DNA from: Candidatus Omnitrophota bacterium
Lineage (GTDB): Bacteria > Omnitrophota > Gorgyraeia > Aquiviventales > Aquiviventaceae
Direction of reading: 5' to 3'
Assembly (NCBI GenBank): GCA_020057015.1
Contig: JAGVGS010000172.1
Span: 1 to 28,450 of the forward strand
DNA length: 28,450 nt
Position numbers and translations under genes: made by a program. The notes below the pieces were generated by a model. The model made no database searches and had not been told where the DNA came from. It saw only the letters and a list, made by a program, of their open reading frames with translations. This document shows, in pieces, positions 1 to 6,624 of this stretch. Each line of letters opens with the position of its first letter. Position 1 is the stretch's first letter.

Positions 1-168
1 CAGGGCGGGCTGGCGGCGTGGCCGGCGTGGGCCGGGCTGCCGGTGGTGATCGGTCTGGGCCTGGCGGCTTATGTCGGCGCGTGCCGCCTCTGTCATGTGC
101 AGGAACTCGCTCGGGTGACCCAATGGCTCAGCAGCAGCACCTTCGCACGCCGCTGGATCGGCAAGTAA
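1..168 (+). CDS. C-terminal end of a MurJ/MviN-like lipid II flippase (partial)
   Basis: Frame 1 is open from the window edge to the TAA at 166-168 and gives 55 residues. It contains a hydrophobic helix (roughly residues 9-30) followed by an amphipathic tail that includes QELARVTQWL. This resembles the last membrane helix and cytoplasmic tail of the MurJ/MviN family, which flips lipid II across the inner membrane for peptidoglycan synthesis. The frame overlaps the chosen uvrC start by 46 bp. Only the tail is visible, so the family call rests on weak similarity. Any polytopic membrane protein could end this way. Confidence 0.45.
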   Translation, partial: QGGLAAWPAWAGLPVVIGLGLAAYVGACRLCHVQELARVTQWLSSSTFARRWIGK

Positions 169-1541
169 GCCACCTGCCGGATCAGCCCGGCATCTATCAA
201 TTTTTTGACGCGCAAGGCCAACTGCTCTACGTGGGCAAGGCGCTGAGCTTGCGCAAGCGCGTGGCCTCCTACTTTCGGGCACCATCGCAGCTGGGCGCGC
301 GCATCGCCAAGATGATGGCTGCGGTGGCACGTTTGGAGATCCAGGTCACCACCTCAGAAGCCGAGGCGCTACTGCTCGAAGCGCAGCTCATCAAGGCCTG
401 CAAGCCGCGCCACAACGTGCTCTTTAGCGATGACAAGATGTACCCGATGCTCAAGCTCACCCACGAACCCTATCCCCGCCTGGTGGTGGCCCGGCGCCGG
501 GCAGCCGATGGGGCCCGCTACTACGGCCCCTACACCGAGCCGGCCCTGATGCATGAGGCGGTCCAATTTTTGCGGCGCGTGTTCCCGTTGCGCACGTGCC
601 GGCGATTTCCCAAGAGCCCCTGCCTGGAATACCATCTGGGGCAATGCCTCGCCCCGTGCGTGCAGTTCATTCGGCAGCCGGCGTACGATCGCATCGTGGA
701 GGACCTGGCCGCGTTTCTCGAGGGCAAGCGCGACCGGCTGCTGCGGGACCTCTCGCGGCGCATGCAGCGCGCGGCGCGTGATCAGCAGTTTGAGGAAGCC
801 GCCCGTCTGCGCAACCAGATCCAGGCGCTGACCTCGGTCATCGTCGCGAAGGCCCGGTCCCTGACCGCCGGGCCGCTTGAGCAGCTGCAAGGGGCCCTCA
901 AGCTGGCCCAGTTGCCGCGGCGCATCGAGGCATTTGATATCTCGAATCTCTTCGGCGATCAGGCGGTGGGGTCAATGGTCGTGTTTCGCGAGGGCAAGCC
1001 GTATAAGGCCCATTACCGGCACTTCCGCATCAAAACGGTGCAGGGTATCGATGATTACCAGATGATGCGCGAAGTGGTGCGCCGGCGCTACAGCGGCACG
1101 CTGGCCGCGCAGCTGCCGCTGCCGGATCTGGTTCTCGTCGATGGCGGTAAGGGCCAGCTCGCCGCGGCGTGCGGGCAGCTGGAAGCGCTCGCGCTCAAGA
1201 TCCCGGCGATCGGCCTGGCCAAGCGCTTTGAGCACATCGTGACCCCGGAGCAAGAGGCGCCGATCGTGCTGTTGCCGACCTCCCCGGTGCTGCATCTTAT
1301 CCAGCATGTGCGCGATGAAGCCCACCGGTTTGCGATCACGCACCATCGGCAGCTGCGCCAGGCCACGGTGCGCCGCTCCGTGCTGGATGACATCGCGGGG
1401 ATCGGCCCCCGGCGCAAGGTGGCACTGCTGCGCGCCTTCGGCTCGCTGAAGGCGCTGGCCGTCAGCTCGACCGAAGAGATCGCGCATCGGGGGCAGCTCC
1501 CGCTGCGCGTGGCCGCGCGCATTCGTGAGCGCTTGCAGTGA
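123..1541 (+). CDS. uvrC: UvrC, excinuclease ABC subunit C (compact form)
   Basis: UvrC makes the two incisions around a bulky DNA lesion once UvrA and UvrB have marked it. The ATG at 123 gives 472 aa. An upstream in-frame extension to position 18 is possible but reads into the murJ-like gene and has no UvrC similarity. The GIY-YIG nuclease comes first (GIY at about 23-25, YVGKA at about 36-40). A four-cysteine cluster (TCRRFPKSPC then GQCLAPC) and a UVR motif (QQFEEAARLRNQI) follow. The RNase H-like 5' nuclease has FDISN, VDGGKGQ and EAHRFAITHHR, and a helix-hairpin-helix (DDIAGIGPRRK) ends the protein. It is roughly 140 residues shorter than E. coli UvrC. The missing part appears to be the linker and first strands between the UVR motif and FDIS, although all catalytic motifs remain. 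A GGTGA ribosome site lies just upstream. Confidence 0.95.
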   Translation: MAQQQHLRTPLDRQVSHLPDQPGIYQFFDAQGQLLYVGKALSLRKRVASYFRAPSQLGARIAKMMAAVARLEIQVTTSEAEALLLEAQLIKACKPRHNVLFSDDKMYPMLKLTHEPYPRLVVARRRAADGARYYGPYTEPALMHEAVQFLRRVFPLRTCRRFPKSPCLEYHLGQCLAPCVQFIRQPAYDRIVEDLAAFLEGKRDRLLRDLSRRMQRAARDQQFEEAARLRNQIQALTSVIVAKARSLTAGPLEQLQGALKLAQLPRRIEAFDISNLFGDQAVGSMVVFREGKPYKAHYRHFRIKTVQGIDDYQMMREVVRRRYSGTLAAQLPLPDLVLVDGGKGQLAAACGQLEALALKIPAIGLAKRFEHIVTPEQEAPIVLLPTSPVLHLIQHVRDEAHRFAITHHRQLRQATVRRSVLDDIAGIGPRRKVALLRAFGSLKALAVSSTEEIAHRGQLPLRVAARIRERLQ

Positions 1542-1557
1542 CAGGAGGGAGGTGGAG

Positions 1558-1905
1558 ATGCGCGATGGCCCGCCGCGGCGTGCCCCGCACCGCGTGACCC
1601 TGGCTGGGATTTCCCAAGCCGCTTGGGAGCAGCTGAGCGACTTCCAGCAGCGGGTGTACCGCGCGACGCGCGCCATTCCCCGCGGCCAGACCCGTTCCTA
1701 TCAATGGGTCGCCCGCCGTATCGGCCAACCCCGGGCCGCGCGCGCGGTCGGCCAAGCGCTGCACGTGAACCCTCTCGCCCCCCACATTCCTTGCCACCGC
1801 GTCCTCTGCGCCGACGGGCGGCTCGGCGGCTTTGCCGGCGGCCTGCGCAAGAAGCGCTCGCTGTTGCGCGCCGAAGGCGCGTGGCCCCCTGCTAAGACCG
1901 CATAA
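1558..1905 (+). CDS. O6-alkylguanine-DNA alkyltransferase, DNA-binding/active-site domain only
   Basis: The product is 115 aa and covers only the C-terminal domain of the Ogt/MGMT family. That domain transfers an alkyl group from O6-alkylguanine to its own cysteine. The winged-helix part (FQQRVYRATRAIPRGQTRSYQWVARRIGQP) and the active-site motif IPCHRVL are clear, so the acceptor cysteine is present, unlike in alkyltransferase-like (ATL) proteins. The N-terminal domain of the classical enzyme is absent. ATG 1558 is chosen over 1525 because an AGGAGGGAGG-type ribosome site sits just ahead of it and because 1525 lies inside uvrC. It follows uvrC by 16 nt and probably shares its transcript, making a small repair pair. 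Confidence 0.88.
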   Translation: MRDGPPRRAPHRVTLAGISQAAWEQLSDFQQRVYRATRAIPRGQTRSYQWVARRIGQPRAARAVGQALHVNPLAPHIPCHRVLCADGRLGGFAGGLRKKRSLLRAEGAWPPAKTA

Positions 1906-1918
1906 ATCCGCGTAGGCT

Positions 1919-1948
1919 TTGTCAGCGCTTGACACCCTCAGGTATACT
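1919..1948 (+). promoter_or_regulatory. Candidate sigma-70 promoter for the HD-GYP gene
   Basis: A TTGTCA at 1919-1924 and a TATACT at 1943-1948 are separated by 18 nt and lie 29 nt ahead of the start codon. The string TCAGGTATACTT recurs at the promoter of the first toxin-antitoxin operon (around 4657-4668). Confidence 0.5.
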
Positions 1949-1976
1949 TTCAGCAGGTTGTAACAAGAGGGTGTCC

Positions 1977-3434
1977 ATGCGGCCCGCGGTATCACAAAAA
2001 CCGGCCATCAGTCCAGAGCAGAGCGTCGAGTATCGGCTGGCGCTGGCTTTCGGCTTCATGGTGTTTATTCCGGTAGTGGTCATCTGGGCGATCACGAAGG
2101 GCCTCAGCCGCGAGATCGGGATTGCGGTGATTGTGGGCTCCGCGTTCGTGGGGTTTTACGGCATCGTGCGCCCCATGCTGCGCTCGGTGCTGAAGATCGC
2201 CGAACGCGTCAGGGCGGTGACCGCCGGGCATCGCGCGGAAGCGATCGAGGTGAAGGACCAGAACGAAATCGGCGAGCTCGCGCGCGCCTTCAACAAGATC
2301 ACCTTTGACCTGGAACACAAGATCGAAGAGCTCGAGTCTTCCCGGCAGCTCGTCAAGAAGCTGCTCTCGCGCATCGGCACGGCCATCGTCTCCTATGAAG
2401 GCATCGACAACTTGCTCACCCTGATCGTGGAGAACGCGACCGCGGCGCTCGAGGCGCAGGGCGGCAGCCTGATGCTGGTGGACGGCCAGAAGCAAGAGCT
2501 CTACGTCAAGGCCGCCTGGTCGACGAGCGGGCCGGTGGCGCTGGCCGATCTCTCCAAGCTGCGCATGAAGGTGGGGGAAGGCGCGGTGGGCTTGGTGGCC
2601 AAGGACGGTCAGTCGCTGCGTACGCGGGGCAGTGCTGCCCTGCTGGGTCTGACCAACGGCCGGGCAGCGGAGGAGGGGATGATCCTCAGCGTCCCGCTAC
2701 GGCTGCGCGATACGGCGATCGGCGTCATTAGCGTCTACCGCGAGCAGGCGCACAAGTCTTTCGTCGACGACGACGAAATGCTGCTGGCCAGCATCGGCTC
2801 CCAGATGGCGGTGGCGATTGAGAACTACCGCCTGAACATGGACGTCGAGCGCACCTACCTCGAGACGGTCCTGACTCTGGCCTTGGCGGTGGAAGCCAAG
2901 GACCCCTACAGCGCGGGGCATTCGAAGCGCGTGGGCTACTACGCGGCCAAGATCGCCGAGAAAATGGGCTTGGACGCCGAGATGCAGCGCATCCTCAGCG
3001 ATGCCGGTGTGCTGCACGATATCGGCAAGATCGGCATCAAAGATGAGATCCTCCTCAAGCCCAGCCCCTTGAATGAGGACGAGCAGAAAATCATGCAGCA
3101 GCACCCCATCATCGGCGAGGCCATTGTGAAGCCGGTGCGCTCGCTGCAGAAGGTGGTGGGCTTCATTCGCCATCACCACGAATGGATGGATGGCAGCGGC
3201 TACCCCGGCGGGCTCAAGGGCGAGCAGATCCCGCTGGGGGCGCGCATCCTCTCGGTGGCCGATGTCTACGATTCGCTGGTGACCGATCGCCCCTACCGCA
3301 AGCGCATCCCGATCGAGGAGGCCAAGGCCGAGCTGCAGCGCCAGGCCGGCAGCCACCTCGATCCGCAGGCGGTGGACGCCTTCTTCAAGGTCTTGGAAGA
3401 CAAGGAGCTGCGCCGCACCACGGCACCTGCTTGA
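1977..3434 (+). CDS. Membrane HAMP-GAF-HD-GYP protein (probable cyclic-di-nucleotide phosphodiesterase)
   Basis: The protein has 485 aa. Two transmembrane helices lie at about residues 20-70 and are followed by a HAMP linker (RPMLRSVLKIAERVRAVTAG, then EIGELARAFN). A GAF sensor domain spans roughly 130-290 and an HD-GYP domain about 300-470. The HD-GYP part carries GHSKRV, the metal-binding LHDIGKIGIKDE, HHHEWMDGSGYPGGL (the GYP signature) and ADVYDSLVTDRPYRK. HD-GYP domains of this kind hydrolyse cyclic di-GMP or related dinucleotides. The layout suggests a cytosolic GAF signal or envelope state tuning that activity. ATG 1977 has GAGGGTG upstream. An earlier TTG at 1929 lies within the promoter and is rejected. 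The substrate is not shown by the sequence. Confidence 0.9.
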   Translation: MRPAVSQKPAISPEQSVEYRLALAFGFMVFIPVVVIWAITKGLSREIGIAVIVGSAFVGFYGIVRPMLRSVLKIAERVRAVTAGHRAEAIEVKDQNEIGELARAFNKITFDLEHKIEELESSRQLVKKLLSRIGTAIVSYEGIDNLLTLIVENATAALEAQGGSLMLVDGQKQELYVKAAWSTSGPVALADLSKLRMKVGEGAVGLVAKDGQSLRTRGSAALLGLTNGRAAEEGMILSVPLRLRDTAIGVISVYREQAHKSFVDDDEMLLASIGSQMAVAIENYRLNMDVERTYLETVLTLALAVEAKDPYSAGHSKRVGYYAAKIAEKMGLDAEMQRILSDAGVLHDIGKIGIKDEILLKPSPLNEDEQKIMQQHPIIGEAIVKPVRSLQKVVGFIRHHHEWMDGSGYPGGLKGEQIPLGARILSVADVYDSLVTDRPYRKRIPIEEAKAELQRQAGSHLDPQAVDAFFKVLEDKELRRTTAPA

Positions 3435-3469
3435 CCCCGCTCGTATGGGAGCTGTTCGGACACTCTGCG

Positions 3470-3498
3470 TTGTCCTCCTCAATCTTCCGTGCTAGACT
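3470..3498 (+). promoter_or_regulatory. Candidate promoter for prfB (extended -10)
   Basis: TTGTCC (3470-3475) and TAGACT (3493-3498) are spaced 17 nt apart, with TGC directly ahead of the -10. The prfB ATG follows 9 nt after the -10, so the transcript would have a very short or absent leader. Confidence 0.5.
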
Positions 3499-3507
3499 AA
3501 CGTTTCC

Positions 3508-4630
3508 ATGGCCACCACCCCTCCCGAGCAATTGGTCGACGTCCGCCATCGCCTGAGCGCGGTGCAGCAGCGTTGGACCGAGCTCCGGAGGTATCTTTGA
3601 CCTGGCGGCCCTGACCGCGAAGATCGACGAGATCGAGCGGGCGATGGCCCAAGGGGATTTCTGGGCTGACCAAGACCGCGCCAACCGCACCATCCAGACG
3701 CTCAAAGCCCTCAAATCGCAGTGCACCCCCGTCGAGCAGTGTGAGCAGGCTCTCAAGGACTTAACCGAGCTGCTGGGCATGACCGCTGAGGAGGACCAGG
3801 CTTCCATCGCGCAGCTCAGCCAGGAGCTGGCCGGGCTGGAGCGCCGCGTGGCGGATCTGGAAGTGCGGCGGCTCTTGGGCGGTGATGTGGACAGCAAGCA
3901 TGCGATCTTGGCCGTGCACTCCGGCGCCGGCGGCACCGAATCGTGCGATTGGGCGCAGATGCTCTTTCGGATGTACCGCCGCTGGGCCGAAGAGCGCGGC
4001 TTCAGCGCGGAAATCATCGACCTCACCCCAGGGGAAGAGGCCGGCATCAAGGGGGCCACCCTCATCGTCAAAGGCCCCTACGCCTATGGCTACTTGCAGG
4101 CCGAAGAAGGGGTGCACCGGCTGGTGCGCCTCTCGCCCTTCGATGCCAATAAGCGGCGGCACACCTCGTTTGTGTCGGTGGACGTCGTCCCGGAGTCCGA
4201 TGAGGACGCGCCGGTGGAAATCAACGAGGGCGACTTGCGCATCGACGTGTTTCGCTCGGGCGGCAAGGGCGGCCAGTCGGTGAACACGACCGATTCGGCG
4301 GTGCGCATCACGCACGTGCCCACCAACACCGTGGTGCAGTGCCAAGATGAGCGCTCACAGCTGCAGAACAAGGCCAAGGCCATGCACGTGCTGAAAGCGC
4401 GCCTGGCGGACTTGGAGCGGCGCAAGCGCGAAGAGCAGGCGGCGAAGGAGTACCAGGCCAAACAGAAGATCGAATGGGGCTCGCAGATTCGCTCCTACGT
4501 GCTGCACCCTTATACCATGGTCAAGGATCATCGCACCGACCACGAGACCGGCAACGCGCAGGCGGTGCTCGAGGGCAAGCTCGACCCATTCATCGAAGCC
4601 TATTTGAAGTGGAAGGCAAGTAGATCATAA
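3508..4630 (+). CDS. prfB: Peptide chain release factor 2, expressed by programmed +1 frameshift
   Basis: RF2 releases the finished peptide at UGA and UAA stop codons. Zero-frame translation from ATG 3508 gives 30 codons ending ...LRRYL and then an in-frame TGA (3598-3600). A +1 slip at CTT-TGA-C continues as DLAALTAKIDEIERAMAQGD to TAA 4628-4630, about 373 aa in all, close to E. coli RF2. The stop-codon recognition tripeptide SPF (near residue 208) and the catalytic GGQ (in GGKGGQSVN, near residue 254) are present. SPF rather than the PxT of RF1 identifies RF2. The C-terminus ends KWKASRS, and this tail is repeated twice downstream in diverged form (5382-5456, 6058-6111), marking prfB as the target of an accessory insertion. 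Confidence 0.96.
3587..3601 (+). promoter_or_regulatory. RF2 autoregulatory +1 frameshift site
   Basis: GGAGG (3587-3591), TAT, then CTT-TGA-C matches the well-known RF2 recoding signal: an internal Shine-Dalgarno three bases from the slippery CUU, followed by the UGA that RF2 itself reads. Low RF2 makes the ribosome pause and slip to complete RF2. The site is seen in the sequence; the mechanism is established for the family. Confidence 0.95.
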
Positions 4631-4667
4631 TGTACTTTTTGATCATTATGACCTATTCAGGTATACT
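4625..4667 (+). promoter_or_regulatory. Promoter and likely autoregulatory operator of the Phd/VapC-type operon
   Basis: TTGATC (4639-4644) and TATACT (4662-4667) are 17 nt apart. The inverted repeat TCATAATG (4625-4632) / CATTATGA (4644-4651) overlaps the -35 and the prfB stop codon. Antitoxins of this type usually repress their own operon from such palindromes. The operator role is inferred. Confidence 0.6.
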
Positions 4668-4688
4668 TGAATGCGAGGGGGGTGGCTC

Positions 4689-4949
4689 ATGACAACGCGC
4701 GTAAGTGTAGCAGAGGCCAAGCGCCACTTTGCCGATCTGTTGGGTCGGGTGGCTTATGGCAAAGAGCGGGTGCTCATTATGCGGCGCAGCAAGCCCATGG
4801 CAGTGCTTGTGCCACCGGAAGAGCTGAAGGGCAAGATGCATTTGGCCGATGCGCGGGGCTGGCTGGAGGCGGGGGATTCCTACTTTGGTCGGATGGATCA
4901 GATCGTGGCCGAGCGCTCGAAGCACCACCCCCGCACCTTGAACCGCTAA
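4689..4949 (+). CDS. Phd/YefM-type antitoxin
   Basis: This is an 86-residue protein. Its N-terminal domain fits the Phd/YefM fold (TTRVSVAEAKRHFADLLGRV, then ERVLIMRRSKPMAVLVPPEEL), which binds operator DNA. Its C-terminal tail probably wraps around the toxin encoded next. ATG 4689 follows GAGGGGGGTGG, a good ribosome site; an in-frame ATG at 4671 would start before that site. The PIN-domain toxin begins 10 nt after the stop. The pair lies between the prfB stop and a second copy of the prfB tail, so it is cargo in a housekeeping operon. Whether it controls only its own operon cannot be told from sequence. Confidence 0.88.
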   Translation: MTTRVSVAEAKRHFADLLGRVAYGKERVLIMRRSKPMAVLVPPEELKGKMHLADARGWLEAGDSYFGRMDQIVAERSKHHPRTLNR

Positions 4950-4959
4950 CCATTCGGCG

Positions 4960-5367
4960 ATGTATCTCTTGGATACCAGCACGCTCAGTGAGCTGATCAA
5001 GCGGCGCCCCAATACCGCATTGATTGAGCGATTGCGCGCCCAGCCGGCTGAGGCCCTGCTCACGTCTGCGATTTGCGTGATGGAGCTGCGCTATGGGGCC
5101 TGGCTGCGGCCAGATCATGAGGTCTTCTGGCGGCGGCTTCAGCAAGAGCTGCTGACGCGCGTGCGCGTGATTAGCTTTGGGGAACCAGAGGCGTTGGCAG
5201 CCGGGGAACTGCTGGCCCATCTCAAGAGGACGGGTCGACCCGTGGGAGTGGAAGACGTCTTAATCGGCGCGACCGCGCGAACGCACAATCTGATCGTGGT
5301 GACGCACAATCTGAAGCATTTCACTCCCTTGCCGGGCGTCCGCAGCGAGGATTGGTTGGTAGTATGA
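4960..5367 (+). CDS. VapC-family PIN-domain toxin (ribonuclease)
   Basis: The product has 135 aa with a complete PIN fold: MYLLDTSTLSEL (D5), CVMELRYG (E42), GVEDVLIGATA (D99) and a final strand with VTHNLKHF (N117). VapC toxins are Mg-dependent endoribonucleases, often cutting tRNA or rRNA, and are neutralised by the cognate antitoxin. Three of the usual acidic residues are present and the fourth position is N/H, as in many active members. The operon partner is the Phd/YefM-like antitoxin just upstream. The TGA stop (5365-5367) overlaps an ATG (5364) that opens a short frame running into a duplicated prfB tail. The RNA target is unknown. Confidence 0.9.
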   Translation: MYLLDTSTLSELIKRRPNTALIERLRAQPAEALLTSAICVMELRYGAWLRPDHEVFWRRLQQELLTRVRVISFGEPEALAAGELLAHLKRTGRPVGVEDVLIGATARTHNLIVVTHNLKHFTPLPGVRSEDWLVV

Positions 5368-5456
5368 GCGCTGGGCCGGCCGCGCTCGAGGGCAAGCTCG
5401 ACCCCTTCATCGAGGCCTACCTGAAATGGAAAGCAGGGCAGCAGCTTAATGGTTAA
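5364..5456 (+). pseudogene. Duplicated prfB C-terminal tail in a 30-codon mini-ORF
   Basis: An ATG overlapping the VapC stop (ATGA) opens a 30-codon frame. After seven linker codons it becomes the RF2 tail: LEGKLDPFIEAYLKWKA, then GQQLNG and TAA. The prfB homology starts near 5382 and matches the true tail at 4565-4618 with mostly synonymous differences, including a 21-nt identical block. The copy therefore looks like a related allele and not a recent identical duplication. Its TAA lies inside the secA-like start that follows. The fragment lacks every RF2 functional domain and is regarded as a relic. Confidence 0.85.
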
Positions 5457-5514
5457 CTGGGTGCTGCAGAAAGTCATCGGCACGCACCATGAGTGGTGGC
5501 GTACGCAGAATTGA
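5449..5514 (+). pseudogene. Duplicated secA start (first 15 codons) then unrelated sequence
   Basis: The first 45 nt (5449-5493) match the true secA start (6617-6661) at 42 positions and encode MVNWVLQKVIGTHHE. Similarity then stops and the frame ends at TGA 5512-5514, which lies within the TTGACA of the next promoter. Together with the overlapping prfB tail this relic preserves an uninterrupted prfB-secA junction in which the two genes overlap by 8 nt. That is probably the state before insertion. Confidence 0.88.
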
Positions 5515-5539
5515 CATATATATGCCTATATGCTATATT
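5511..5539 (+). promoter_or_regulatory. Strong promoter with repeated operator-like half-sites for the RHH/RelE operon
   Basis: TTGACA (5511-5516) and TATATT (5534-5539, preceded by TGC) are 17 nt apart, near consensus. The spacer contains back-to-back copies of TATATGC, a pattern typical of the direct half-sites bound by ribbon-helix-helix antitoxins. A near-perfect GGAGGTGAT ribosome site follows. Autoregulation is inferred. Confidence 0.7.
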
Positions 5540-5559
5540 CGAGGCGGAGGTGATGCGGG

Positions 5560-5778
5560 ATGAAACGGACGATGATCTTTTTGCCCAGCGTAATGCACCA
5601 AGGGCTCAAGCGCCTGGCGGTGGAGCGCGAGCGCTCCGTAGCTGAGCTCATCCGTGAAGCGGTTGTGCGGACCTACCGGGAGGACCTGGAAGACATCCAG
5701 GATGCCGAGCACGAATTGGCGAAGTACAAAAAGGGCCTCGAGTACGCGCTCTACCGCGCCAAACGACTTAAAGGATAA
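5560..5778 (+). CDS. Ribbon-helix-helix antitoxin
   Basis: This is a 72-residue protein with a short N-terminal strand (RTMIFLPSVMHQGLKRLA) and a helix-turn-helix-like pair (RSVAELIREAVVRTYRE), as in CopG/MetJ-fold antitoxins. A charged C-terminal helix rich in D, E and K probably binds the toxin. The start is fixed by GGAGGTGAT 8 nt upstream. The toxin gene starts 2 nt after the stop. The role as antitoxin is inferred from size, fold and its RelE-like neighbour. The operon is bounded by the duplicated secA start on the left and another prfB tail on the right. Confidence 0.85.
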   Translation: MKRTMIFLPSVMHQGLKRLAVERERSVAELIREAVVRTYREDLEDIQDAEHELAKYKKGLEYALYRAKRLKG

Positions 5779-5780
5779 CC

Positions 5781-6050
5781 GTGTCCCACCGTGTCAACCT
5801 GAGCCCGCGCGCGAAGCGTGAACTCGATCGCGCGTCTCACGTACTCTTCCGAAAGCTGGATAGCGCGATTTGGGCGCTCCGTGATGATCCGCGTCCAAGT
5901 GGGTGCGTCAAACTCAAGGGGCCTATTTATCGAATTCGGGTCGGACGCTGGCGTGTGATCTATGCGGTATTCGATCGAGACCAACTGGTGTTGATCCTCA
6001 AAGTTGCCCAGCGCAGCGAGCAGACCTATAGAGACCTGGCTGACCTGTAA
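5781..6050 (+). CDS. RelE/ParE-superfamily toxin
   Basis: The 89-residue product starts at GTG 5781. The RelE-type layout is clear: two N-terminal helices (SPRAKRELDRASHVLFRKLD), then strands with VKLKGPIYRIRVGRWRVIYA and LVLILKVAQRSEQTYRD. Basic residues R53, R56, R58 and R78 together with Y83 fall where RelE enzymes carry their mRNA-cleaving residues. It is therefore more likely a ribosome-dependent RNase of the RelE branch than a ParE gyrase poison, although the two cannot be fully separated by eye. Its TAA is followed one base later by an ATG that runs in frame into a third prfB tail. Confidence 0.88.
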   Translation: MSHRVNLSPRAKRELDRASHVLFRKLDSAIWALRDDPRPSGCVKLKGPIYRIRVGRWRVIYAVFDRDQLVLILKVAQRSEQTYRDLADL

Positions 6051-6051
6051 C

Positions 6052-6111
6052 ATGAGTCCGTTCATGGAAGCGTATTTGAAGTGGAAAGTGCAGGGCAGCG
6101 GTAAGCGATAA
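6052..6111 (+). pseudogene. Third copy of the prfB C-terminal tail in a 19-codon mini-ORF
   Basis: The frame ATG-AGT-CCG-TTC continues as MEAYLKWK, then VQGSGKR and TAA. The match to RF2 covers about eleven codons (PF.EAYLKWK). The last codons already belong to the heptanucleotide repeat that follows. It is a relic, diverged from both other prfB tails. Confidence 0.75.
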
Positions 6112-6167
6112 GCAGTAGGCGGTAGATAGTCGGCAGTAAGCGATAGGTGGTGAGCGGTGAGCAATCG
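6098..6167 (+). repeat. Degenerate heptanucleotide tandem repeat, ten units
   Basis: The stretch divides exactly into ten 7-nt units with consensus GCRRTAR (for example GCGATAA, GCAGTAG, GCGGTAG, GCAGTAA, GCGATAG, GCGGTGA). It begins within the end of the third prfB tail and runs into the start of the next gene. Confidence 0.8.
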
Positions 6168-6624
6168 GCCGTTGCTAGGAGTGCACATACTCGGATCGTT
6201 TGCGATCCTAGCTGGCAGCGCTATAACTGTTTTTTCTGTTTGGTTGATAGCGTCCTCTTTGCGATTGGGGATGTTGGAACCGTCCAAAGGAGGCATAGCG
6301 GACTTACTGTTTGTTATGACGGGACTGCTCATATGCGCTTTCGGAGTATTCTCTATTGCGGTCGGGCGAGGGATGTTGAGAATGCGCGAGTGGGCTCGCC
6401 GAGCATTCATTGCGCTTACAGTCTGCTCGATGTTTGGCTCGATCTGGCTCGTCGCCAACGGAGGATTTCACTCAGCTCATCGGCCTTCTCCGCAGGAGCT
6501 ACTCCAAGTGCTGCTGGCCTGTTCTCCCATCATCTTTCTCGAGTTCATCCTTCCCCATCTACTTGCAGTGCTCTACCTGTTGCGATCGACTGTGCGGGCG
6601 CAGTTTCGAGGTGGGCATGGTTAA
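6157..6624 (+). CDS. Orphan four-helix membrane protein
   Basis: The 155-residue product has about four hydrophobic helices, at roughly residues 9-33, 47-68, 83-100 and 118-142. A basic segment (GRGMLRMREWARR) lies between helices two and three. I do not recognise the family. The GTG start lies in the heptanucleotide repeat with AGGTGG just ahead, so the exact start is uncertain. Base composition is less GC-rich than the flanking core genes. The gene ends by using the TAA hidden in the secA start (ATGGTTAAC), giving an 8-nt overlap. The prfB-secA relic at 5449-5456 uses the same arrangement. The position between duplicated gene ends marks it as cargo. Confidence 0.65.
   Translation: MSNRPLLGVHILGSFAILAGSAITVFSVWLIASSLRLGMLEPSKGGIADLLFVMTGLLICAFGVFSIAVGRGMLRMREWARRAFIALTVCSMFGSIWLVANGGFHSAHRPSPQELLQVLLACSPIIFLEFILPHLLAVLYLLRSTVRAQFRGGHG

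Noticed and set aside
18..122. 35-residue N-terminal extension of UvrC
   Set aside because: It has no UvrC similarity and lies in another frame of the murJ-like gene. ATG 123 gives the normal family start.
3508..3600. prfB looks broken by an in-frame TGA after 30 codons
   Set aside because: The GGAGG-TAT-CTT-TGA-C context is the standard RF2 programmed frameshift, so the gene is intact.
5751..6458. 235-aa minus-strand frame with repeated LTA.YLPPTAYRLP-like residues
   Set aside because: The repetitive residues come from the heptanucleotide repeat, and the rest lies antisense to the RelE-like toxin and the membrane protein.
4631..6616. Insertion sequence or integron as the source of the prfB island
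   Set aside because: No transposase or integrase frame, terminal inverted repeats, attC-like sites or target duplications were found. The only repeats are the host gene ends themselves.
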